Origin: Marinomonas rhizomae
GTDB taxonomy: Bacteria > Pseudomonadota > Gammaproteobacteria > Pseudomonadales > Marinomonadaceae
Direction of reading: 5' to 3'
DNA: 64,000 nt
Assembly: GCF_003315485.1 (NCBI RefSeq)
Contig: NZ_QNSE01000013.1
Coordinates: forward strand, 1 to 64,000
Below are positions 54,716 through 62,859 of the stretch, in pieces. The notes below the pieces were generated by a model. It saw only the letters and a list, made by a program, of their open reading frames with translations. It was not told where the DNA came from and made no database searches. Position numbers and translations under genes: made by a program. Position 1 is the stretch's first letter. Each line of letters starts with the position of its first letter.

Positions 54716-55083
54716 TATTTCCCCCTATTCGCTTGCTTAACGTGTTTTGTGAAATAATTTTTAGCTTTAATTCCCTGACTTAAAAAATCTTTGATCTTTT
54801 TAATATCATCATCATTTAATGATTTTCTTTCATTTGCTACTCTTGCAAGTTGATTTAAATTATTTCCGTATTTTATCAAGTAGTTTAATACTTTTAAAGA
54901 ATGCCCCCCTTTATCTACATAAACAGATTTAAAGCCTTTTCCATTGTTAATATAATGAATTATTAAAGCCTCCCAACTTTTAAAACCTGAGATTATTTTT
55001 TGCTCGTTTAGTAGTTCATAAGTCGAATCATCAACTCGTATATGAATACTTTTCCTTCTATTATTTTTATTTTTGTTTTCCAT
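54715..55083 (-). CDS. Relaxosome accessory protein, MobC-like
   Basis: The 122-aa protein starts with a ribbon-helix-helix-like segment (RRKSIHIRVDDSTYELLNEQ, about 9-28) and ends with the MobC signature YLIKYGNNLNQLARVANERK (about 68-87). MobC proteins bind oriT and help the relaxase reach the nick site. Its ATG is preceded by AGGAA. The 239-nt gap upstream holds the candidate oriT. Confidence 0.82.
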   Translation of the reverse strand: MENKNKNNRRKSIHIRVDDSTYELLNEQKIISGFKSWEALIIHYINNGKGFKSVYVDKGGHSLKVLNYLIKYGNNLNQLARVANERKSLNDDDIKKIKDFLSQGIKAKNYFTKHVKQANRGK

Positions 55084-55202
55084 TTTCTATTCCTTTTTTT
55101 ATAATTTGTCCAAGTGCCAACGCGGAAAATTATGCTGTTTATTTTATATCTATCTCTCAAATTTAATTTATTAAATTTCATATTTTCGGAGAAAATCAAG
55201 TT

Positions 55203-55221
55203 AAGTTGGGGAACCCAACTT
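55203..55221. other. Candidate oriT inverted repeat
   Basis: AAGTTGGG (55203-55210) and CCCAACTT (55214-55221) form a perfect 8-bp repeat around GAA, within the otherwise AT-rich gap between the divergent mobC-like and abiH genes. A second feature, CAAGTGCCAACGCGG (about 55109-55123), is GC-rich and could be a nick region. The position beside mobC fits an origin of transfer; no known oriT family could be matched by eye. Confidence 0.5.
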
Positions 55222-55266
55222 TCTACTTGCAATATAATACATTTAGCATATTAGATTGAACTGTCA

Positions 55267-55286
55267 AATTATAAAAAAATATGATT
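55267..55286 (+). promoter_or_regulatory. Candidate promoter region of the abiH pair
   Basis: AATTATAAAAAAATATGATT nearly repeats the block at 51888-51906. It is about 37-56 bp upstream of the abiH start and is followed by TGTAATATATTAA, a reasonable -10 context. It is the probable promoter of the two-gene abiH unit. Confidence 0.45.
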
Positions 55287-55322
55287 TACTGTAATATATT
55301 AATTGAACAGGAATCAAAATAA

Positions 55323-56276
55323 ATGAAAAAACTGTATGTCATAGGGAATGGTTTTGATTTACATCATGGTCTTAATACTAGCTTTTTGAACTTTAAAGAA
55401 TATCTCAGAGTTTATAATGTAGAGTTATTAAATCTGTTTGATATGTTTTACTACTCAAATAGGTATGAAGATTTATGGTCAAATTTTGAATATAACCTGG
55501 CAAATTTAGATAAAGATAATTTGCTTGATCATTTATCAGAGTTCCTTCCAGTAATTTCAAGTGATGACTTCAGTGATAGAGATTGGCACGCTTCGGATAT
55601 TGAATGTGATAAAATATTGGGACTTTTAACAAAAGGGTTACGTATAAATTTCAAAGATTTCATTATAAAGGCTTCTATTAAAAAAATTGATGACAATAAG
55701 AAAATAAAAATAGATTCAAAAGCCAGTTATATTAGCTTCAATTATACTAAAACTCTGGAAAAAGAATACTGTGTTGATAATGAAAATATTTTTTACATCC
55801 ATGGAATTGCATATGGAGATGAAGAAATTATCTTAGGTCATGCAACAGATCCTAATATTTTCAAAGATAGTAAAGACACTATAAAGATACCAGAAGACGT
55901 TTCTGACGAGTATTTAGATTGGTGGTATAGTGAAATGTCGAGTAATAATGATACAATGTATGAAGAGTTAGTCAGTAATGTAAATGATTATTTTTTATCT
56001 TCGTACAAAAACACACAAAAAATAATTGAAGATAACTCTGATTATTTTAAAAAGCTATCAAATGTTGAAAAAATATTTATTTTAGGACACTCAATGTCTG
56101 ATGTTGATATTTCATATTTTGAAAAAATAGCTATTTCATTAAATGAAGATTGTATATGGTATGTTTCTTACTATGATAAAAATGACTATGAATATAAAAA
56201 TAAAGTTCTTGGCATGTTAGATATAGACGCAAGTAAATATCAACTTATTGACTTTAAAGATTTACCATTTATTTAA
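55323..56276 (+). CDS. abiH: AbiH-family phage abortive-infection protein
   Basis: The 317-aa protein shows the AbiH family pattern: N-terminal LYVIGNGFDLHHGLNTSFLNF (key residues G-N-G-F-D-L-x-H-G-L, about 4-24), central SFNYTKTLE (about 138-146) with IHG nearby, and C-terminal LGHSMSDVDISYF (about 258-270). AbiH was described from lactococcal plasmids as blocking phage multiplication by abortive infection; the molecular target is not known. Here it lies in the cargo part of a mobile element and is followed after 11 nt by a gene for a membrane protein, which suggests a joint function. AGGAATC precedes ATG. Low GC like the rest of the element. Confidence 0.88.
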   Translation: MKKLYVIGNGFDLHHGLNTSFLNFKEYLRVYNVELLNLFDMFYYSNRYEDLWSNFEYNLANLDKDNLLDHLSEFLPVISSDDFSDRDWHASDIECDKILGLLTKGLRINFKDFIIKASIKKIDDNKKIKIDSKASYISFNYTKTLEKEYCVDNENIFYIHGIAYGDEEIILGHATDPNIFKDSKDTIKIPEDVSDEYLDWWYSEMSSNNDTMYEELVSNVNDYFLSSYKNTQKIIEDNSDYFKKLSNVEKIFILGHSMSDVDISYFEKIAISLNEDCIWYVSYYDKNDYEYKNKVLGMLDIDASKYQLIDFKDLPFI

Positions 56277-56287
56277 AGAGACAAATA

Positions 56288-57586
56288 ATGAAAATACTAG
56301 GAGATTTTTTTTCTTCAATTATAGGAAATACAAAAACAAGAATAAGAGACCCTTTTATTGGGACATTTTTTATATCTTGGATTATTTGCAACTGGAATTA
56401 TTTGGCAATACTTCTTTGGGGAGAAGAAAGTCTCACCCAGAGAGTTAAAGATTTTCATCGTTACATAACAAGCTCTGATTTTTTCGAATTGAATTCAATA
56501 TTTTTCTTACCCTTAATTATAAGTACGGTATACCTTTTCTTATTCCCTTGGCTTTCATTTATCATAAAACACTTACAAATAGTCGCTAATAATAAGCTAC
56601 ACAAACAAGCTGTGGACATTGATCTTAGTCAAATAATTCAACAAGAAAAACTTAATAAAGCTAAGTTAAGAGCTGATCCTGATAAGACTTTTTTAGCTCA
56701 AAGTGTACAGATTGATTTAGATAGGAAAAAGCATATATCTGAACAATGCGAATTAAGAACTTCACGATTTAAAGCGAAAAATAAAGAAGCTATCGCAAGA
56801 GCTGAAGAAGCGGAAAGTAAAAAAAATATTGCAGCTCTAGACGAGTCAAAGAAAAAAAATCAAGCTGATTTAGAGCGCCAGAAATTTAACGTTAGCAGTG
56901 CTGAACTTCGATCCACCTTATCTTCTCACCGTTTTCCGTCTGCATTTCTATTCATATCATCACTTTCAGAAAGTTTTGAAGAAGATGGGATTACTCTTTC
57001 TCTAAATACTTTGTGTAATGTAGTTACAGCAATATTCGGTTACGATAGTTTTCAATTACTTTTAGAAGATAAGAAATTTGATAATGAAAGTTTATCAAAC
57101 GTGAAATATATTTTTTATGATGAGAGTATTTTAGCAAATAAGCTTGATGAAATTTCTTCCTATGAGAACAAAAATATTACTTCAGAGATGTTATTTAGTA
57201 ATATACAAATAATATTCGAAGACTTGCCTTATAAATTTGTCAATATTGAAGAACTAACTCAACTTAGTATTGAACTATGTGAAAATAACTCATTTGATTT
57301 ATTAGAAAGTGATGAGGTTTGTGGAACAATGGCAGAGTCAGATACTATTTATGATGAAGTTTATATAGAAGGAGCAGAATCTCCAGATTTTAATGATGGA
57401 TTCACAGTTTCAGTTAAAGCATCAGCAAGTGGCTCTCATCGTAAAGAAGATGGTATTCCAGGTAGAGATATGAATATAGTAGCAGAAGTTTATAGTAAAG
57501 CACGAGTTGGAAAGTTTGGTTTAGGAGAACTTGAGATAGGAGATATTAGTAGCAATTTAATCGATTATTGGGAAGAAGAAGTTTAG
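56288..57586 (+). CDS. Unrecognised membrane/coiled-coil protein paired with abiH
   Basis: No family could be named. The 432-aa protein has two TM helices near the N-terminus (about 24-46, FIGTFFISWIICNWNYLAIL, and 71-93, FFLPLIISTVYLFLFPWLSF). A charged coiled coil of about 110 residues follows (about 105-212, rich in K, E, A, Q), then an acidic C-terminal domain (about 215-432) with a beta-rich end (GFTVSVKASASGS to GLGELEIGDISSN). The RDPFIGTFFISWIICNW start resembles membrane modules I associate with accessory proteins, from memory only. It begins 11 nt after abiH, so the two are almost certainly co-transcribed. A membrane-acting effector or anchor in a two-gene defence unit is a fair hypothesis. 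Confidence 0.8.
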   Translation: MKILGDFFSSIIGNTKTRIRDPFIGTFFISWIICNWNYLAILLWGEESLTQRVKDFHRYITSSDFFELNSIFFLPLIISTVYLFLFPWLSFIIKHLQIVANNKLHKQAVDIDLSQIIQQEKLNKAKLRADPDKTFLAQSVQIDLDRKKHISEQCELRTSRFKAKNKEAIARAEEAESKKNIAALDESKKKNQADLERQKFNVSSAELRSTLSSHRFPSAFLFISSLSESFEEDGITLSLNTLCNVVTAIFGYDSFQLLLEDKKFDNESLSNVKYIFYDESILANKLDEISSYENKNITSEMLFSNIQIIFEDLPYKFVNIEELTQLSIELCENNSFDLLESDEVCGTMAESDTIYDEVYIEGAESPDFNDGFTVSVKASASGSHRKEDGIPGRDMNIVAEVYSKARVGKFGLGELEIGDISSNLIDYWEEEV

Positions 57587-57664
57587 TTTATAAATTTTCT
57601 AAAAAAGTAATTTACAAGCAATAAACTTTAACATCTATTTCGGTTAAATTATATTATAAGTAAT

Positions 57665-57695
57665 AATAAGCGCACTAATTTATAGTGCGCTTATT
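57665..57695. terminator. Bidirectional terminator between the abiH pair and the yghU copy
   Basis: AATAAGCGCACTA (57665-57677) pairs perfectly with TAGTGCGCTTATT (57683-57695) around ATTTA. It lies between the convergent ends of the membrane-protein gene and the intact yghU copy and can end both transcripts. Confidence 0.88.
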
Positions 57696-57708
57696 TCTAA
57701 CCTGCGGT

Positions 57709-58566
57709 TTATGGCTTTAATTTCAAAACGTTATCAATGTCATCAGCAGAATGACGCTCTTTCACTTGCTCCCACTCTTCACCAAATGAGCGGTTAACTA
57801 TACGCCCACGTTGCACACCTTCACGAAGCTCTATCATTTTCGCCCAACGTACAACATTCTCATACGTATGAACTTGTAAGAACTCAGCTGCATCGTACAA
57901 CTTGCCAAGTACAAGGTTTCCATACCAAGGCCAAATAGCCATATCTGCAATTGTGTATTCTTCACCAGATACATAGGTGTTTTTTGACAATTGCTTGTCC
58001 AACACGTCCAGCTGACGCTTAGCTTCCATCGCAAAGCGATTTATTGGGTATTCTTGTTTTACACCTGCGTATGCATAAAAATGACCAAACCCACCGCCTA
58101 AGAATGGAGCTGAGCCTTGTGCCCAAAAAAGCCAATTAAAGGTCTGTGTTCGTGCTGAACCAGCTTGAGGAAGGAACTTACCAAACTTCTCGGCAAGATG
58201 AACAAGTATAGACGCTGACTCAAATACATTTACACCTTCATCGCCAGATTTATCTAATAGTGCTGGAATTTTCGAGTTTGGATTAACGCTAACAAAACCC
58301 GAAGAAAACTGTTCTGATTCACCTATGTTAATAAGATAAGCATCGTACTCCGCTTCCTTTATTCCAAGGGCTAATAACTCTTCTAGTAGAATGGTTACTT
58401 TTTGGCCGTTTGGCGTACCCAGTGAATAAAGCTGAAGAGAGTGCTCACCTACTGGTAATTTTTTATCAAATCTTGCGCCCGATTCAGGGCTATTGATATT
58501 TGCCCATTGGTTATCACCTTCTGCATCATTTACCCAAATTTTTGGTGGTACGTATTGATTACTCAT
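57709..58566 (-). CDS. yghU: Intact yghU-type glutathione transferase carried by the element
   Basis: The 285-aa protein is complete: an N-terminal extension (MSNQYVPPKIWVND), a thioredoxin-fold domain (about 40-130: LQLYSLGTPNGQKVTILLEE, then NPNSKIPALLD and FESASILVHLAEKF), and a helical C-terminal domain (about 145-270, EEYTIADMAIWPWYGNLVLG). E. coli YghU is a glutathione-dependent disulfide-bond reductase. It is clearly homologous to the disrupted host gene but diverged at many positions, so it is not a simple duplicate of it. Its GC content is nearer to the host than to its element neighbours. Lying inside the element, it may restore the function lost on insertion. Its own sequence keeps an attB-like site at about 58065-58095. 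Confidence 0.92.
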   Translation of the reverse strand: MSNQYVPPKIWVNDAEGDNQWANINSPESGARFDKKLPVGEHSLQLYSLGTPNGQKVTILLEELLALGIKEAEYDAYLINIGESEQFSSGFVSVNPNSKIPALLDKSGDEGVNVFESASILVHLAEKFGKFLPQAGSARTQTFNWLFWAQGSAPFLGGGFGHFYAYAGVKQEYPINRFAMEAKRQLDVLDKQLSKNTYVSGEEYTIADMAIWPWYGNLVLGKLYDAAEFLQVHTYENVVRWAKMIELREGVQRGRIVNRSFGEEWEQVKERHSADDIDNVLKLKP

Positions 58567-58715
58567 AGTGTCCCCTTGGATTAGAACTGACGGATTATTA
58601 AGAATGCTGTATTGTGAACTTTCAAACCATATGACACTCTTTACATGTGGTTTAAACCTTGATTTTACAAGTAAACTATTGAATATTAAGGATTTTATTA
58701 TTATCTTTATTTTAG

Positions 58716-58738
58716 GGTGATTACAACATACTCATAAA
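58716..58738. other. attR junction of the integrated element
   Basis: Element end GGTGATTACAACATACTCAT (58716-58735) meets AAATGACC (58736 on), the continuation of the host gene. With the left junction it rebuilds an attP with 20-nt arms around AA, and an attB reading GCGTAAAAATGACC. Confidence 0.82.
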
Positions 58739-59241
58739 TGACCAAAGCCACCGCCTAAATAAGGCGCAGAACCCATCTGCCAGAATAACCAGTTACGGCA
58801 TTCTGTTTTTGCTGCTAGCTCTTTTGGTATAAAGGCATCAAACTTTTCTGCCAAGTATTGCAGAATAGAACCAGATTCAAAAACACGAGTCGGTGGTGTA
58901 GTACTGTGATCCATCAAAGCAGGGATTTTTGAGTTTGGGTTGATGTCAACAAAATCCGAGCCAAACTGATCGCCCTCACCAATGTTAATCAAGTAAGCAT
59001 CGTATTCTGCTGCGCTGATTCCCAATGCTAAAAGCTCTTCCAGCATAATAGTGACTTTTTGACCATTGGGCGTCGCCAAAGAATGAAGTTGTAACGAGTG
59101 CTGGCCAACTGGCAATACTTTGTCATGCGTTGCACCTGCTATCGGACGATTAGTACTGGCAAATTTACCACCGTTTTCTGTATTCCATTGCCATACCTTT
59201 GGTGGGACATACTCTTCATTTTTAATAGAGTCAGAACTCAT
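58736..59241 (-). pseudogene. yghU: yghU-type glutathione transferase, 5' fragment cut by element insertion
   Basis: The frame from ATG at 59241 encodes an N-terminal extension (EEYVPPKVWQWNTENGGKF), the thioredoxin-fold domain (LQLHSLATPNGQKVTIMLEE, NPNSKIPALMD, FESGSILQYLAEKF) and the start of the helical domain, ending GGGFGH at the junction. One element-derived codon and a TGA follow. The remaining 120 codons are at 49171-49530. The retained promoter would still drive a truncated 169-aa product, which lacks most of the helical domain and is unlikely to be stable. Confidence 0.92.
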
Positions 59242-59286
59242 AACATCTCCTAAAATTATTTTTCAGCAAGAGCATAACTCTTACTA

Positions 59287-60063
59287 TTAATGTTCGACAA
59301 AAGCTCGTTCGATAACATAATCCCCTGGTACACCTATTTTTGGCGATTCTTTAAAACCAAGTTCATTAAGTAACGCTGATGTGTCTTTAAGCATATTTGG
59401 ACTACCACAAATCATGGCTCTATCATGAGCAGGATTCAACTGAGGTAAGCCAATATCTTCCACCAATTTACCACTGCGAATCAAATCAGTTAGGCGGCCT
59501 TGATTACGAAACGGCTCACGCGTCACAGTTGGGTAATAGATTAGCTTGTCTCTTACCTGCTCGCCAAAGAATTCATTTTCTGGCAATTCTTTTTCGATAA
59601 AATCAGCATAAGCTAATTCGCTAACGTGGCGAACACCGTGGATCAATACTATTTTTTCGTATTGTTCATAAGCGTCAAAATCTTGAATAACACTTAGGAA
59701 AGGCGCTAAACCTGTGCCAGTAGATAACAAATACAAGTTTTTACCTGGGTGTAAATCACGAGTCACCAAGGTACCCGTTGGTTTTCGGCTTACCAAAACA
59801 TCATCACCCACTTGTAAATGCTGCAAACGTGAAGTGAGTGGCCCATTGGGCACTTTAATGCTAAAAAATTCTAGATGCTCTTCATAGTTAGGACTGGCAA
59901 TACTGTAAGCTCGCATCAATGGACGAGTATCTGTTTCTAGGCCAATCATAACAAACTGGCCGTTATCAAAGCGTAAGCTTGGATTACGAGTGGTTTTGAA
60001 GCTAAATAAATTTTCATCCCAGTGGTGAACGCTTAACACACGCTCAGTAACAAATGCACTCAT
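59287..60063 (-). CDS. fpr: Ferredoxin/flavodoxin-NADP+ reductase
   Basis: With ATG at 60063 (AGAGGTA site) the product is 258 aa. It has the FAD-binding RPLMRAYSIASPNYEEHLEFF (about 52-72) and NADP-binding LLSTGTGLAPFLSVIQD (about 109-125) segments and ends with the AFVEH type of C-terminus found in bacterial subclass I Fpr. It moves electrons between NADPH and ferredoxin or flavodoxin, often in oxidative stress or iron limitation. It is upstream of yghU on the same strand with a 45-nt gap, so the two could once have formed a redox unit. Confidence 0.92.
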   Translation of the reverse strand: MSAFVTERVLSVHHWDENLFSFKTTRNPSLRFDNGQFVMIGLETDTRPLMRAYSIASPNYEEHLEFFSIKVPNGPLTSRLQHLQVGDDVLVSRKPTGTLVTRDLHPGKNLYLLSTGTGLAPFLSVIQDFDAYEQYEKIVLIHGVRHVSELAYADFIEKELPENEFFGEQVRDKLIYYPTVTREPFRNQGRLTDLIRSGKLVEDIGLPQLNPAHDRAMICGSPNMLKDTSALLNELGFKESPKIGVPGDYVIERAFVEH

Positions 60064-60224
60064 AACTACCTCTGTTAAATATGTAGACGCCTCTAATAAC
60101 ATGCGTTTTTAGAGGGAAGACCCATTAATTGATACGTATACTATAAGACTTTTCTATATTTGTTTAATTGATTATTCAGATAGTTTTAATATGCTCAGCA
60201 TATATAGTTTTATCCTTAACACCA

Positions 60225-60243
60225 GATATTGATTCTCATTATG
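60225..60243. promoter_or_regulatory. Weak Fur-like site in the fpr upstream gap
   Basis: GATATTGATTCTCATTATG matches the classical 19-bp Fur consensus at 15 positions. It is 162 bp before the fpr start and 257 bp before the EAL gene, rather far from both. The remaining gap 60064-60499 is AT-rich without open frames. A chance match in AT-rich DNA is quite possible. Confidence 0.3.
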
Positions 60244-60499
60244 CCATTCGAATAACCAAATAATGCGTCACTAAATAGGAAATTAAAGCGTAATTAGAGA
60301 GCCACAGAAAATAAGCATTTAGCGATTTATTGTATCTATGATTTATCAGAGCAGGTCGTCTTACATTTCTCAAACATAACGACACAATAGATCACAAATT
60401 CCAGCACAACATCCACTGTGATACTCTAGAAAGCATCTAGACTAGGTTTACTATTTAACAAATAAAAGCGGTAAATAAGTCACTTATAGTGAGGCAGAT

Positions 60500-61711
60500 A
60501 TGACTACCAACACGCGGCAGAATTTCGTTTTCCCTGAGAAAATAATTCCAATGGCTGCGACAATTGACGAACTAGACACCATTATTTCCGCTGTTCGCGT
60601 TTATCTAAAAATGGACATCGCCATCATCTCGGAAGTCAAAAATGAAAATTTGTACTTTCGCCATGTTGATGTAAACCCTACTAGTACCTTTCCTCAAGGC
60701 AAAGAAGCAAAACCTTATCAGGGTTCTTATTGCCAAGCATTAGTAAACGCCAACATCCCTGGGTTGATTCAGAACACACACATAAATGCCGTCACCAGTA
60801 AGTTAATTGCCACACAAGCATCCAATATTGGATCTTTTATTGGCGCGCTGATCTATTTAGCGGATGGCTCTCTTTATGGCTCAGTATACTGTTTCCAGAA
60901 TCAACCAGATTACACGTTGAATGAGCGTGATCTTTCCGTCATCGAGTATTTTGCCAACTTGATAGGGAAAACTCTCGATTCTCACACAGAGAAATCACAA
61001 CAGCGCCATGAAATAGAAAGCCGTATAAATAATGTCATTGAAAATGACTTAATCACGATGCATTACCAGCCAATCCTAGATCTTAATACAAATAACATCA
61101 CAGGGTATGAATCTCTTGCTCGCTTTCACAGCGATCCTTATGTCGCACCCGATATCTGGTTTAAAGATGCATACCTAATAGGCATGGATGAGAAACTGGA
61201 AATGTTAGCCGTAAAATCAGCATTACAAGTTGAGAAATATTTTCGTAATAATAATCACTATTTATCAATCAATGTATCCCCCGCTCACATCCTCAGCGGA
61301 GCGTTAGAAAGAGTCATAGAACATATCTCTTGTGAAGTGCTAGTGGAGATAACCGAGCATCAACCTATCGCAGACTATGTCGCCTTTCAGCGCGCTTTTA
61401 ATTCTTTACGATGTAAAAGAGTCAAGCTCGCGATTGACGATGTAGGTACAGGCTATTCTAATCTCAGCAATATCCTAGAATTAGAACCAGATATCATCAA
61501 ATTAGACTTAAGCCTCACCCGAGACATCCACAAAGACAGAAAACGCATTGCACTAGCTTCTGCTATGTGTACATTTGCTAAAGAAATGAACTGTGAAATT
61601 ATTGCTGAAGGTATAGAGAACAGGCATGAACTTAACAAGTTAAAAGAGTTAGGTGTGAATAAAGGGCAAGGATATTTTATTGGTCGACCGTCTCCCTTTG
61701 TTTTGAACTAA
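60500..61711 (+). CDS. GAF-EAL cyclic di-GMP phosphodiesterase
   Basis: The 403-aa protein has an N-terminal GAF domain (about 15-165, with AIISEVKNENLYFRHVD and a Cys in GSYCQALV) and an EAL domain (about 185-400). The EAL motif reads ESL (GYESLARF). The other key residues are present: the NVS strand, VEITEH, IDDVGTGYSNLS with the DD pair, IKLDLSL, and AEGIE, ending GYFIGRP. It should hydrolyse cyclic di-GMP, counteracting the three cyclases in this window. Its signal is unknown; GAF may bind a small ligand or haem. GAGGC precedes ATG. Confidence 0.9.
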   Translation: MTTNTRQNFVFPEKIIPMAATIDELDTIISAVRVYLKMDIAIISEVKNENLYFRHVDVNPTSTFPQGKEAKPYQGSYCQALVNANIPGLIQNTHINAVTSKLIATQASNIGSFIGALIYLADGSLYGSVYCFQNQPDYTLNERDLSVIEYFANLIGKTLDSHTEKSQQRHEIESRINNVIENDLITMHYQPILDLNTNNITGYESLARFHSDPYVAPDIWFKDAYLIGMDEKLEMLAVKSALQVEKYFRNNNHYLSINVSPAHILSGALERVIEHISCEVLVEITEHQPIADYVAFQRAFNSLRCKRVKLAIDDVGTGYSNLSNILELEPDIIKLDLSLTRDIHKDRKRIALASAMCTFAKEMNCEIIAEGIENRHELNKLKELGVNKGQGYFIGRPSPFVLN

Positions 61712-61940
61712 ATGGTTTAAATACCATTCAACCCAGCTAACTTCTTAACTTCAAACCTGTAAGCATTACCAACACCACACATAATGGATTGTAATACAGC
61801 ATTAAACGCCACCTTCTACCCCATCAGATTATTAAATCTCTGCTGTACTGTAAGAAGAACGCACATAAGAACGTCAAACAACTAGATGACATCAAACCTT
61901 TTTAGCAACACTTCTTTCTTATGACTAAAGGACAGACCAA

Positions 61941-62567
61941 ATGATCACCCGAAACGTACTAAGCCACACCATAACCTCGTTACTTATTTCTGGAGTAGCC
62001 GCTTTTAGTAGCACTTCCCAAGCCGCACCACAGAGTATGATAGTTGCTGGCGGTTGTTTTTGGTGTGTGGAGTCTGATTTCGAATTAGTTCAAGGCGTCA
62101 GCGATGTTGTCTCAGGCTATACTGGTGGCCACACAGAAAGCCCAACGTACAGTCAGGTATCTTCCAAAAACACAGGCCACTTTGAAGCCGTTGTGATTCA
62201 CTTTGATGATGACGTCGTCTCTCTAAAAATATTGGCAGACTATTACTGGAAAACCATCGACCCAACCGATGCAACAGGCCAATTCTGTGACAAAGGCTCT
62301 CCGTATAAAACCGCCATGTTTTACCAAGACGACCAACAAAAGGCCGTTTTTGAAGCCTCTCTAGCTAAGGTGAACAATACAAAACCTTTCAAAGACAAAG
62401 TGGTGACAGAAATCCTACCAGCTAAAAAGTTTTACCTTGCTGAGGACTACCATCAAAGCTACTACACCAAGAACCCTATACGTTATGCTTTTTACCGAGC
62501 CAGCTGTGGCCGAGACAATCGTATTGAAAGCTTATGGGGAGAAGTAGCGAGTCACCAATACCATTAA
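61941..62567 (+). CDS. msrA: Peptide methionine sulfoxide reductase A, exported form
   Basis: The 208-aa protein has a signal peptide (about 1-29, ending STSQA-AP) and the MsrA catalytic GGCFWCVESDFE (about 36-47, catalytic first Cys) with later DPTDATGQFCDKGSPYKTAMFY. It repairs S-methionine sulfoxide in proteins, here in the periplasm, unlike the cytoplasmic enterobacterial MsrA. Possible resolving cysteines are at FCD and near the C-terminus (RASCGRDN). AAGGA precedes ATG, and a terminator follows. Confidence 0.92.
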   Translation: MITRNVLSHTITSLLISGVAAFSSTSQAAPQSMIVAGGCFWCVESDFELVQGVSDVVSGYTGGHTESPTYSQVSSKNTGHFEAVVIHFDDDVVSLKILADYYWKTIDPTDATGQFCDKGSPYKTAMFYQDDQQKAVFEASLAKVNNTKPFKDKVVTEILPAKKFYLAEDYHQSYYTKNPIRYAFYRASCGRDNRIESLWGEVASHQYH

Positions 62568-62629
62568 AGACTAGCGATACCATACAATTTAATGACCTTT
62601 AAAACCGTATTCTTTTGAAAGGCTCAGTC

Positions 62630-62664
62630 ATGCCAGCACTACAGTTTATTGCTGGCATTTTTTA
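62630..62664 (+). terminator. Terminator after msrA
   Basis: ATGCCAGCA (62630-62638) pairs with TGCTGGCAT (62650-62658) around an 11-nt loop, followed by TTTTTT. It is 63 nt past the msrA stop; the following stretch to 62859 shows no gene. Confidence 0.88.
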
Positions 62665-62859
62665 CATTTAAAACCCACCCTCCCTTCACAATTTGGTTAC
62701 CCAGAAGTATCAGTAAAGCGTTTCTTCCCTAGGTTTAACGCATAGAAAATGAAGCAAATTGGCAATTCCTATCCAGATACTAGCCATTCAACCAGTCATA
62801 CGCCACATTGATAACGCAACTCACGAAGTTCTCAAAAAGTAACTAAAAGGAGTTATAAA

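Larger units (their letters stand above)
49531..58735. mobile_element. Serine-recombinase integrative mobilizable element in yghU, about 9.2 kb
   Basis: Everything between the two halves of the broken yghU gene is inserted DNA: serine recombinase, iteron-like repeats and Rep-like gene, MobA relaxase and MobC, oriT candidate, abiH, an unknown membrane protein, and an intact yghU copy. Most of it is strikingly AT-rich against the host, except the yghU copy. There are no conjugation (type IV secretion) genes, so it would be mobilizable, not self-transmissible. Joining the two ends gives an attP with 20-nt arms on each side of AA whose outer 8 bp are perfect inverse copies. The element appears intact, since all its major frames are open. 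Confidence 0.88.
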
